Origin: Catellatospora coxensis
Lineage (GTDB): Bacteria; Actinomycetota; Actinomycetes; Mycobacteriales; Micromonosporaceae
Length of the DNA: 64,000 bases
Direction: 5' to 3'
Assembly: GCF_016862635.1 (NCBI RefSeq)
Contig: NZ_BONI01000007.1
Coordinates: 124,001-188,000, forward strand
The notes under the pieces are model-generated. The model was not told the DNA's origin. It saw only the letters and a list, made by a program, of their open reading frames with translations, and did no database searches. Below are positions 1 through 8,500 of this stretch, in pieces. How positions within the stretch are numbered: the first letter of the stretch is position 1; the number at the start of each line of letters is the position of its first letter. The position numbers and the translations under genes are program-made.

Positions 1-332
1 ACCGGGCAGCTGGCCCGCAGCGGGCAGGTGTAGAACGGCGAGTGCAGCACCTGCGCGCCGACCTGCTGGGCGAGCAGCGGCAGGCCGGTCTGCTCCCAGG
101 CGAGCCGGGCCGGGCGGTGGGCCACCGCGGCGGGCGCGGCGACGACCTGCGCGTGCGGCAGGGTGCGGGCGTACCGCTCCTGGTCGGTGCGCTGGGAGAC
201 CACGACCAGGTCGATGTCGGAATGGTCGGCGAGGGCGCCGAGCAGGCCGTCGAGGTACCTACCCACGCCGCCGCGGTCAGCGGGGACGCTGGTGGCGTCG
301 ACAAGCACCCGGGGAGAGCGAGCGATCGTCAC
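1..332 (-). CDS. Family 4 glycosyltransferase, N-terminal part (truncated by window edge)
   Basis: Reading the minus strand from a GTG at 332 gives about 110 residues and runs off the left edge. The N-terminus (RVLVDATSVPADRGGVGRY followed by an LLGAL helix) is the classic start of GT-B family 4 glycosyltransferases: a first beta-strand, then a glycine loop of the GGVGRY type. These enzymes move sugars from nucleotide-sugar donors to lipid or glycan acceptors at the cytoplasmic face. An AAGGAG site 8 nt upstream supports this start. The donor-binding C-terminal half is not visible, so the substrate cannot be named. Its divergent neighbour is a TIGR03089 gene; from memory such genes sit beside cell-wall polysaccharide genes in mycobacteria, which fits an envelope glycan role. 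Confidence 0.8.
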   Translation of the reverse strand, partial: MTIARSPRVLVDATSVPADRGGVGRYLDGLLGALADHSDIDLVVVSQRTDQERYARTLPHAQVVAAPAAVAHRPARLAWEQTGLPLLAQQVGAQVLHSPFYTCPLRASCP

Positions 333-477
333 GGTGAACACTCCTTGTGGGGGTGTGCAGCGCAGCCCAGCCGACCGCCGCTCTGCGGTTGTGAGACTGT
401 GCGCTGTTTCACAGCAGTCACGCTTCAGACTACGCCCGACATGCCCCATGGCAAGGTCCACGACGCGGCAGTGTCGG

Positions 478-483
478 TAGCCT
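478..483 (+). promoter_or_regulatory. -10 element (TAGCCT) of a probable leaderless promoter
   Basis: TAGCCT ends 6 nt before the GTG at 490 and no Shine-Dalgarno sequence lies between. In actinobacteria a TANNNT box at this distance usually places the transcription start on the start codon, so the downstream gene is probably read from a leaderless mRNA. The rest of the 157-nt divergent spacer (333-489) holds no other clear signal. Confidence 0.5.
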
Positions 484-489
484 GACCAC

Positions 490-1203
490 GTGTCCACTAT
501 CGGTCAGCTTTTCGCCGCGACGGTCGCCACCGATCCGGCAAAACCGCTTCTCACCTGGTACGACGACGCCACGGGCGAGCGTACCGAGCTCTCCGGCGCG
601 ACCCTGGCCAACTGGGTGGCCAAGACGGCGAACCTGCTCGTCGACGGGTGCGGACTCGGCCCCGGCAGTGTCGCCTCGATCTCGCTGCCGCCGCACTGGC
701 AGACCGCTTCGATCATGCTGGCCTGCTGGACGGCAGGGCTGGCCGTGTCACACAGCGCGGACGTGCAGGCCGACGTGGCCTTCGTCGAACCCGAGGCCGC
801 TTCGGCCGCCCCCGACACGTACGCGGTGAGCCTTCACCCGTTCGCGCTACCGCTGCGCGGGCTGCCGTCGGGTGTGTCGGACTGGGTCAGCTCGGCGCGC
901 GCCCACGGCGACTTCTACGGCGGCCCCGCCGCCGACCCAGGCGCGCCGTCGCTGGTCGGCCTGCCCGGTGGCGGCGGTTCGATCACGCACGCCGAGCTGG
1001 CGGAGCGCTCGCTGGCCCGCGCGAAGGAGCTGGAGATCGCCAAGGGCGACCGGGTGCTGATCGACATCGGGGCACACCCGCGCCCCCTGGACTGGCTCAC
1101 CGCCCCGATCGCCGCCGGCGCGTCCCTGGTCCTCTCCCACCGCACCGCCGCAGGCATCCTCGACACCCGCGCGACAACGGAACACGCCCGCCTCATCCCC
1201 TGA
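490..1203 (+). CDS. TIGR03089 family protein (truncated acyl-adenylate-synthetase relative)
   Basis: This 237-residue protein is full length for the actinobacterial TIGR03089 family. It keeps the fold of the N-terminal part of ANL enzymes (LTWYDDATGERTELSG, then a helix and CWTAGLAVSHS) but stops well before the adenylation core. The P-loop-like region is reduced to VGLPGGGGSITHAEL in place of the usual TSGTTG motif, and there is no C-terminal lysine domain. It is therefore unlikely to be a competent ligase. Family function is unknown to me. The GTG start is leaderless (TAGCCT 6 nt upstream) and the gene stands alone, divergent from a glycosyltransferase and convergent with acetoacetyl-CoA synthetase. 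Confidence 0.8.
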   Translation: MSTIGQLFAATVATDPAKPLLTWYDDATGERTELSGATLANWVAKTANLLVDGCGLGPGSVASISLPPHWQTASIMLACWTAGLAVSHSADVQADVAFVEPEAASAAPDTYAVSLHPFALPLRGLPSGVSDWVSSARAHGDFYGGPAADPGAPSLVGLPGGGGSITHAELAERSLARAKELEIAKGDRVLIDIGAHPRPLDWLTAPIAAGASLVLSHRTAAGILDTRATTEHARLIP

Positions 1204-1289
1204 CGTCCGACCGATCAGCGGCCCGCGCCCCCTCCCTGATCGACGCGCGCCCCTCCCTGTCGATGACAAACGGGGTGTTGCGGGTGGTG

Positions 1290-3230
1290 TCAGCGGGACT
1301 TGGCGAGGGTTTCGAAGGCGAGGAGGGAGTCGGGGTTGGCGAGGGCGCCCTTGGCGGCGGCGGACTCGACGGGGGTGCCGGTGAGGATGCGCTTGACCGG
1401 GACTTCGAGCTTCTTGCCGGACAGGGTGCGGGGCACCGCGGCCACCTGGTGGATCACGTCGGGGATGTGGCGGGGCGACAGGGCGGTACGCAGCTCGCGG
1501 GCGATCTTCGACTTGAGCGCGTCGTCCAGCTCCAGGCCGGGCTGGAGCACCACGAACAGGAGCAGCTCCCCCGCGCCGCCCTCGTCGTCCTCCAGGTGCA
1601 CCACGACCGAGTCGGCGACCTCGCTCATGCCCTCGACGACCGAGTAGAACTCGGCGGTGCCGAGGCGTACGCCGCCGCGGTTCAGGGTCGCGTCGGAGCG
1701 GCCGGTGATCACGCAGGTGCCGCGTTCGGTGACGGTGATCCAGTCCCCGTGCCGCCAGACGCCGGGGAACACGTCGAAGTACGCCTCGCGGTAGCGGGAG
1801 CCGTCGGCGTCGCCCCAGAAGCCGACCGGCATGCTCGGCATCGGCGCGCTGATGACCAGCTCGCCGAGCGCGTTGTCGAGCGGCCGGCCGGTCGGGTCGT
1901 ACGCCTCGACCTTCGCGCCGAGGCAGCGGGCCGCGATCTCGCCGGGGTAGACCGGGTTGAGCGGGGTGCCGCCGACGAAGCCGGTGCACACGTCGGTGCC
2001 GCCGGACAGCGAGATGAGCAGCAGGTCGGGCTTGACGTTCTCGTACACCCAGACGTAGCCCTCGGGCGGCAGCGGCGCGCCCGTCGAGCCCAGGCCACGC
2101 AGCTTGGACAGGTCCGCGATCTCCCGCGGCACGATGCCCTCCTTGCGGCAGGCCAGCAGGTACGGCGCGGAGGTGCCGAAGTAGGTCATGCCCGCCTCTT
2201 CGGCCAGCCGCCACAGCGCGCCCAGGTCGGGGGCGGCCGGGTTGCCGTCGAACAGCACGATCGCCGCGCCGACGGCCGGGCCGGAGACCAGGTAGTTCCA
2301 CATCATCCAGCCGGTGGTGGAGAACCAGAAGAAGCGGTCGCCCGGCCCGAGGTCGTGGTGCAGGGCGAGCATCTTCAGGTGCTCCAGCAGGATGCCGCCG
2401 TGGCCGTGCACGATCGGCTTGGGCAGGCCGGTGGTGCCGGAGGAGTAGAGGACGTACAGCGGCTGGGCGAACGGGACGGCGGTGAACTCCAGCGGCTCGT
2501 CGGTGTCGGCGGCCAGCTCGCCGAGACCCACCACCCCCTGGGTGTACGGCAGCAGCACGGTGTGCGCCAGCGACGGCAGCGCCGCCTGGATGGCCGCGAC
2601 CTCGCCCTGCCGGTCGATCAGCTTCTCGCCGTACCGGTAGCCGTCGACGGCGACCAGGACCTTCGGGGAGATCTGCTGCCAGCGGTCGGTGACGCTGCGG
2701 GTGCCGAACTCGGGCGCGCAGGACGAGAAGATCGCGCCGAGGCTCGCCGTGGCCAGCATCAGCACCACGGTCTCCGGGATGTTCGGCAGGTACGCCGCCA
2801 CCCGGTCGCCCTCGCCGACGCCGAGCCGGCGCAGCCCGGCCCGCGCCCGGCGGACCTGCTCGCGCAGCTGTGCGGCGGTGAGGATGACCGGCTCGCGGGT
2901 CTGCGAGTAGCCCAGCACCACCGGCTCGTCGTCGCCGATACCCGGCATGCGCAGCACGTGCTCGGCGTAGTTCATCGTCGCGCCGGGGAACCACCGCGCG
3001 CCCGGCATGGTGGCGTCGGGCAACACATCCGTCGGCTGATCGTGGGCGATGACGTCGAAGTAGTCCCAGATCGAGGACCAGAAGCCGGCCAGGTCGGTGG
3101 TGCTCCAGCGCCACAGCTCGTCGTAGGAGCCGAAGGTCAGCCCGCGCTCACGCTCCAGCCAGCCCAGGTAGTCGCCGATGCGGGAGTGCTGCCTGATGTC
3201 GGCCGGTGGGGTCCACAGCGCTTCGGTCAT
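1290..3230 (-). CDS. aacS: Acetoacetate--CoA ligase (acetoacetyl-CoA synthetase)
   Basis: The 646-residue ANL-superfamily ligase activates acetoacetate with ATP and CoA to acetoacetyl-CoA in the cytoplasm, linking ketone bodies or PHB breakdown to central metabolism. The N-terminus (LWTPPADIRQHSRIGDYLGWLE) and FWSSIWDYFDV are specific to acetoacetyl-CoA synthetases rather than acetyl-CoA synthetases. The phosphate loop YSSGTTGLPKP lies near residue 261 and the C-terminal TLSGKKLEVPVKRIL carries the catalytic lysine near 605. Two adjacent ATGs exist; the second (3230) sits about 6 nt from GGGAGAGG and is preferred. The longer upstream reading has no ribosome site. It may use the 148-nt gap after the thioesterase gene for its own promoter. 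Confidence 0.93.
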   Translation of the reverse strand: MTEALWTPPADIRQHSRIGDYLGWLERERGLTFGSYDELWRWSTTDLAGFWSSIWDYFDVIAHDQPTDVLPDATMPGARWFPGATMNYAEHVLRMPGIGDDEPVVLGYSQTREPVILTAAQLREQVRRARAGLRRLGVGEGDRVAAYLPNIPETVVLMLATASLGAIFSSCAPEFGTRSVTDRWQQISPKVLVAVDGYRYGEKLIDRQGEVAAIQAALPSLAHTVLLPYTQGVVGLGELAADTDEPLEFTAVPFAQPLYVLYSSGTTGLPKPIVHGHGGILLEHLKMLALHHDLGPGDRFFWFSTTGWMMWNYLVSGPAVGAAIVLFDGNPAAPDLGALWRLAEEAGMTYFGTSAPYLLACRKEGIVPREIADLSKLRGLGSTGAPLPPEGYVWVYENVKPDLLLISLSGGTDVCTGFVGGTPLNPVYPGEIAARCLGAKVEAYDPTGRPLDNALGELVISAPMPSMPVGFWGDADGSRYREAYFDVFPGVWRHGDWITVTERGTCVITGRSDATLNRGGVRLGTAEFYSVVEGMSEVADSVVVHLEDDEGGAGELLLFVVLQPGLELDDALKSKIARELRTALSPRHIPDVIHQVAAVPRTLSGKKLEVPVKRILTGTPVESAAAKGALANPDSLLAFETLAKSR

Positions 3231-3379
3231 CATGATCCTCTCCCGCGATACCTCGTCGTACCCGCTGCTGGCATCCTGCCGCATGGCACGACGGATAATT
3301 CTCCGACCTGGCACGCGGTGCCCGCGCTGGGTCGGGGCACATCGCGGCCCGGCCTGCCATGGGCCGGGCCGACACCCCG

Positions 3380-3904
3380 TCAGGCGCCGTCGGCGCGGTG
3401 GCGGTCGATGGCCTGGCGGCGGGCGAGGCGGTGCTCGCGGCGGATCTCCGCCTCGTGCCAGCGGCGCATGTCGTCGGGGCTCTCCGGAACGACCTGCGGC
3501 ACGTGCCGGGGGTCGCCGTCGGCGTCGACCCCGACGAACACCAGGTACGCCGTGGCGACGTTGACCGGCTCGCGGTCGGCCTCGTTCCAGCGCTCGGCGA
3601 ACACCGTCACGCCGATCTCCAGCGAGGTCTTGCCGGTCCAGTTGACCTGCGCCTTGGCGTGCACCAGGTCACCGACCTTGACCGGCACCATCAGCGTGAT
3701 CTCGTCGATGGCGACGGTCACCGCGTTGAACCCGCAGTGCCGGGCCGCGGCGGCCCCCGCCGCGTCGTCGACGAACTTCATGATCACGCCACCGTGCACG
3801 GTGCCGTAGAGGTTGACGTCCTGGTTCGTCATGATACGGCTCAGCGTGACCCGCGAGAACGCGGTCGGTCGGCCGGGCGGTGGAGTGTCGATCACGCCGT
3901 TCAC
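3380..3904 (-). CDS. Acyl-CoA thioesterase, hotdog fold (YciA/BACH type)
   Basis: The 174-residue single-hotdog protein has the hallmark segment NLYGTVHGGVIMKFVDDAAG, containing the HGG turn and the active-site aspartate, and a second-strand pattern ITLMVPVKVGDLV. Such enzymes hydrolyse acyl-CoA thioesters and act as oligomers in the cytoplasm. The GTG at 3904 has GGAGGAG 6 nt upstream and fits family starts; the longer frame back to 3964 would overlap the divergent membrane gene. It is divergent from the membrane gene at 3963 with 58 nt between starts, and lies upstream of the acetoacetyl-CoA synthetase on the same strand, so acyl-CoA turnover may link the two. Confidence 0.88.
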   Translation of the reverse strand: MNGVIDTPPPGRPTAFSRVTLSRIMTNQDVNLYGTVHGGVIMKFVDDAAGAAAARHCGFNAVTVAIDEITLMVPVKVGDLVHAKAQVNWTGKTSLEIGVTVFAERWNEADREPVNVATAYLVFVGVDADGDPRHVPQVVPESPDDMRRWHEAEIRREHRLARRQAIDRHRADGA

Positions 3905-3962
3905 CGTACGCTCCTCCTCCGAACGGTTGACGAACGGCAGGATTTCCGTAAGGTAGCGCCAC

Positions 3963-4544
3963 ATGCGTCATGTATGGAGCCTTCTCGCCGGAATTGTGAT
4001 CACGCCCCTGGCCTGGTTCGCCGTCGCCTACGGACAGGCCGTCATGTTCGACGCCGCGCAGATCGGCGGCACCCGTCCGCTGTGGCTGGGGCTGGCGCTG
4101 TTCGCCGCCGTCGGCCTGCTGCTCGGCCTGATCGGAAGCCTGCGGGTGTCGCCCGCGGGACCGCTGTTCGTGGCGTTGAGCTACCTCGGGATGACCGGGT
4201 TGCTCATCGCGCGGCCCGAGACCGCCAAGCAGGCGCTGCCCGACCTGGTGCAGCTCGGCGGCACCCTGGTCGTCCCGCTCAGCCCGGTGTCCACGGGTGT
4301 GCTGGGGCTGATCGGCGCGATGCTGCTGATCGCCGTGGCGAGCCTGCAGCGCTGGCGTAGCTGGCCGCGCCCGGACACGGCGAGTGAGCAGACCTGGCCG
4401 GACATGCTCGCCCCGAACGCCGCCGACCGCAACGAGAACACACTGGCTGACCGGGACACCTTCAACGGATTCGCGGACTTGCGGACCCCGGCAGATGCGA
4501 GCGTCATCGATGCGCCATCCTGGAGCGCGCCAACCAAGGTCTGA
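3963..4544 (+). CDS. Four-helix integral membrane protein, paralogue 1
   Basis: This 193-residue protein has four hydrophobic segments (about residues 6-28, 42-60, 66-84 and 108-127) and a charged cytosolic tail of some 60 residues. The family is not recognised by name. It shares a layout and short motifs with the next gene: both start MRH, both carry an RxSPxGP turn between helices 2 and 3 (LRVSPAGPL here, VRLSPVGPF there), and both end the membrane region with RRWR-like basic residues. The two genes are 14 nt apart and presumably cotranscribed after tandem duplication. No catalytic residues are evident, so no function is proposed. Confidence 0.75.
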   Translation: MRHVWSLLAGIVITPLAWFAVAYGQAVMFDAAQIGGTRPLWLGLALFAAVGLLLGLIGSLRVSPAGPLFVALSYLGMTGLLIARPETAKQALPDLVQLGGTLVVPLSPVSTGVLGLIGAMLLIAVASLQRWRSWPRPDTASEQTWPDMLAPNAADRNENTLADRDTFNGFADLRTPADASVIDAPSWSAPTKV

Positions 4545-4558
4545 CCCCGGAGGCATGG

Positions 4559-5518
4559 ATGCGCCACATTGGATCGTTTCTGCTCGCGCTCGTCTTCGCT
4601 CCTGCGATCTTTCTGCTGACGGGCACCGGACTCAGCGCCTTCCAGACCATGTGGGTCAACGGCGGTGCGCCGTCCGCGGCCCTCGACGCGGCCGTCGCCG
4701 CGGGTGCGCTGCTGCTGGCGAGCGTCCTCTACGCGATCCTCACCATGGTGCGGCTGTCGCCGGTCGGCCCGTTCCTGGCCGGTCTGGGCATGCTGGGCAT
4801 GAGCGTGTGGGCGGCGGGCTGGTCGCAGTCCTATGCCGAGACGTTCGCGATGCTCGACGTGCACATGGGCGGCGCGGTCGGGCAGTCCGGCCTCGGCCTG
4901 GTCCTGTCGGTGCCGCTGCTGGCCACGGTGGTCAGCCCGCGCCGCTGGCGCAAGCACGAGCGGCTGGCCGACGAGACCGTGGCGCTGGCGGCGTACCCGC
5001 TGCAGCAGGGACGCCCGGCGGCGCCCGCGGACCAGACCCGGGCGTTCACCAGCGTGCCCGGCGAGCAGGGGTACACCGGCCTGCCGGACGTGCCGCCGCC
5101 GTCGCTGCACTACCCGCGCGCCACCCCGCAGGGCGTTCCGACGGTGAACGTGCCGCCGAACACGCCGCCCCAGGCCCCGCCCGCGCCGCCGAACGCGGCT
5201 CCGGCCAAGGCGCCCAAGGCCCCGAAGGCGAAGGCCGCACCGCCCGCCGAGGCCCCGCCGCTGCCGCGCCGCACCCCGGCCGCCGAGTCCGCGGTCGCCG
5301 CGGCGGCCACCCAGCCGACTCCCCCGGCCCAGGCTGTCACGCAGCCGACGCCGCCGGTGGCTCCCCCGGCCGCGGTGCCGCCGCAGCGTTCGGCTCCGCC
5401 GCAGCCCGCCACTCCGCCGGCCCCGCAGAGCCCGGCTCCGCCACCGCTGCCGGAGGAGTCGACGGTCATGCTGACCCCGCCCGCCGACCAGCAGACCATC
5501 AAGCTGGAGAAGGACTGA
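4559..5518 (+). CDS. Four-helix integral membrane protein with long proline/alanine-rich tail, paralogue 2
   Basis: The 319-residue protein begins with a four-helix membrane region (residues 1-130) resembling the upstream gene. It then changes to a low-complexity tail of about 180 residues, rich in Pro, Ala and Lys (for example NTPPQAPPAPPNAAPAKAPK). Such tails are usually disordered and cytosolic and may mediate protein contacts. An AGG-rich site precedes the ATG. A strong hairpin follows directly (5524-5569), so the operon ends here. Nothing in the sequence gives an enzymatic role. Confidence 0.75.
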   Translation: MRHIGSFLLALVFAPAIFLLTGTGLSAFQTMWVNGGAPSAALDAAVAAGALLLASVLYAILTMVRLSPVGPFLAGLGMLGMSVWAAGWSQSYAETFAMLDVHMGGAVGQSGLGLVLSVPLLATVVSPRRWRKHERLADETVALAAYPLQQGRPAAPADQTRAFTSVPGEQGYTGLPDVPPPSLHYPRATPQGVPTVNVPPNTPPQAPPAPPNAAPAKAPKAPKAKAAPPAEAPPLPRRTPAAESAVAAAATQPTPPAQAVTQPTPPVAPPAAVPPQRSAPPQPATPPAPQSPAPPPLPEESTVMLTPPADQQTIKLEKD

Positions 5519-5523
5519 TCGAG

Positions 5524-5569
5524 GTACGCGAAGGGCGGCTCTCCCGCCGGAGGGCCGCCCTTCGCGTAC
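5524..5569. terminator. Perfect 16-bp hairpin between convergent genes
   Basis: Arms 5524-5539 and 5554-5569 are exact complements with a 14-nt loop. The hairpin starts 5 nt after the membrane-gene stop and ends 12 nt before the hrpA stop, so it can terminate transcription from both sides. There is no U-tract, as is usual in actinobacteria. Confidence 0.8.
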
Positions 5570-5581
5570 GCCGTCCGCGGC

Positions 5582-8500
5582 TCAGCCGGGCAGGGTCGCC
5601 AGGGCGCGGTAGATGCGCTTGTCGGAGACCGGGTACGGGGTGCCCAGGGACTGGGCGAAGTAGCTGACCCGCAGCTCCTCGATCATCCAGCGGACCTCGG
5701 CCAGGGTGTCCCAGCCGGGCGCGCCGGGCCGGATCGACGCCCGCGCGTCGGTGTACTCCTGCTGCACGTCCTCGATCAGCAGCAGCCGCTCCCGGTCGCG
5801 CTGCGGGGACTCGGGCAGCTTGGCCAGCCGCTGCTCGATCGCGCGCAGGTAGCGGACCAGGTCGGGCAGCCGGCGCAGCCCGGTCGAGGCCACGAATCCG
5901 GGGTACACCAGCCCGGTGAGCTGGGCCCGGATGTCGGCCACCGACCGGACCAGGAGCACGTTGGTGATCGACTTGAGCTGCCGGTCGATGTCGTAGGACA
6001 GCGACAGGATCGGCTCCAGCTGCTGCAGGATGGCGTACATCGTGTCGGGCATGTCGGCCCGCGCCTTGGCGACCAGGGCGGCGAACGCGTCGGCGTCCCA
6101 GGCCGGGCCGCCCGCCTCGATGATCACCTTGTCGACGGCGGTGGTGACGACGTCCTCCAGCAGCTTCGCGACGCTGCCGTGCGGGTTGCGGCTCAGCGCC
6201 AGCTTCGCCTGGTTCGACAGCCGCCCCTGGAGCGACTTGAGCGGCGGCGGTGCGCCCAGCAGCACCAGCCGCCGGGTGCCGCGCCACATCGCGGTCCACT
6301 GCTCGCCGGGACTGTCGAACACCCCGACACCGACGCTGTCGCCCTCGTCGACCAGCGCCGGGTAGCCCTTGACGGCGTAGCCGCCCCGCTGGCGTTCCAC
6401 GACCTTGGCGAGCGGGCCGATGGTCCAGGCCCGCAGCCCGTGCTGCTCCATGTCGTCGGCCGCCGCGGCGACCGCGGCCTGTGCCTTGTCCCGCAGCCTG
6501 CGCTTGAGTTCGGCCAGGTCCTTGCCCTCGGCGAGGGTCTTGCCCTGCTCGTCCTCGACCCGGAAGGTCATCCGCAGGTGGTCGGGTATCTTTTCCGGCT
6601 CCCACGCCTCGCGGGCGACCACGATGCCGGTCATCGCGCGCAGCTGACGTTCCAGCAGGGCGAGCAGCGGCTGCCCGTCGGGCTTCTGGCCGGCGAGCGC
6701 CTCCTTGACGTAGTCGGGCACGGGCACGAAGTTGCGCCGGATCGCCTTGGGCAGCGAGCGCACCAGCGCGACGGCCAGCTCCTCGCGTACGCCGGGGATC
6801 TGCCAGTCGAACCCGGCCGGGGTGATCTGGTTGAGCAGCGGCAGCGGGATGTGCACGGTCACGCCGTCGGCGTTCGCGCCGGGCTCGAACTGGTAGGTCA
6901 GCGGCAGCTCGAACTCGCCCTGCCGCCACACGTCGGGGTAGTCGTCCTCGTCGACGCCGCCCGCGGCCTCGTTGACCAGCATCGACTTCTCGAAGCTGAG
7001 CAGGTCGGGCGTCTTGTGCCGGGCCTTCTTCCACCAGCTGTCGAAGTGGCGGCCGGAGACCACGTCGGCGGGCAGCCGCTCGTCGTAGAAGTCGAACAGG
7101 GTGCCGTCGTCGACCAGGATGTCGCGCCGGCGTACCCGGTGCTCCAGCTCTTCGACCTCGGCGAGCAGGTCGCGGTTGGCGTGGAAGAACTCGTGGTGGG
7201 TCTCCCAGTCCCCGTCGACCAGGGCGTGCCGGATGAACAGCTCCCGGGACAGCGCCGGGTCGATGCGGCCGAAGTTGACCTTGCGCTTGGCGACGATGGG
7301 GATGCCGTAGAGCGTCACCTTCTCGTACGCCAGCACCGCGGCCTGCTTCTTCTCCCAGTGCGGCTCGCTGTACTGCCGCTTGACCAGGTGCTCGGCCAGG
7401 CTCTCGGCCCACTCGGGCTCGATCTTCGCGGCGATGCGCCCCCACAGCCGCGACGTCTCGACCAGCTCGGCGGCCATGACCCACTTGGGCGCCTTCTTGA
7501 ACAGCGACGAGCCGGGGAACAGCGAGAACCTGGCGTTGCGGGCGCCGATGAAGTCGCGCTTCTCCGGGTCGTGCATGCCGATGTGCGACAGCAGGCCGGA
7601 CAGCAGCGACTGGTGCAGGCGCTGCGCGTCGGCGGGCACGGTGTTGAGCGTGAAGCCCATGCCCTTGACCACCTGGCGCAGCTGCGACTCCAGGTCCTGC
7701 CACTCGCGGATGCGCAGGTAGTGCAGGAAGTCGGTCTTGCACGTGCGCCGGAACTGGTTCGAGGACAGCTCCTGCTGCTGCTCCTTGATCCAGTTCCAGA
7801 GGTTGAGGAACGCGACGAAGTCGCTGTCCTTGTCGGCGAACCGGGCGTGCTTCTCCCCCGCCGCCTGCTGCTTGTCGGCGGGGCGCTCGCGCGGGTCCTG
7901 GATGGACAGCGCCGCCGTGATGATCAGCACCTCGCGCAGGCAGCCGTTGCGGTCGGCTTCGAGGACCATGCGGCCCAGGCGCGGATCGACCGGCAGCTGC
8001 GCCAGTTTGCGGCCGAGCGGGGTCAGCTTGCCGGGCTCGCCGCGCACCGGGGCCTCCAGCGCGCCCAGCTCGTGCAGCAGGTCCAGGCCGTCGGCGATGT
8101 TGCGGCGGTCCGGCGGGTCGATGAACGGGAACGCCGCGATGTCGCCCAGCCCCAGCGAGATCATCTGCAGGATGACCGAGGCCAGGTTGGTACGCAGGAT
8201 CTCCGGCTCGGTGAACTCCGGCCGCCCGATGAAGTCCGCCTCGTCGTACAGGCGGATCGCGATGCCGTCCGAGGTGCGCCCGCAGCGGCCCTTGCGCTGG
8301 TTGGCCGACGCCTGCGACACCGCCTCGATCGGCAGCCGCTGCACCTTCAGCCGGTTGCTGTACCGGGAGATACGGGCCGTGCCCGGGTCCACGACGTACT
8401 TGATGCCCGGCACGGTCAGCGACGTCTCGGCGACGTTCGTGGCGAGCACGATGCGCCGCCCGGTGTGCGGCTGAAAGACCTTGTGCTGCTCGGCGGTGGA

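Noticed and set aside
648-3809. Open frame of 1053 codons on the plus strand over the acetoacetyl-CoA synthetase
   Set aside because: It spans the real TIGR03089 and ligase genes in other frames, with low-complexity Arg/Gly/Ala content; no ribosome site or motif supports it.
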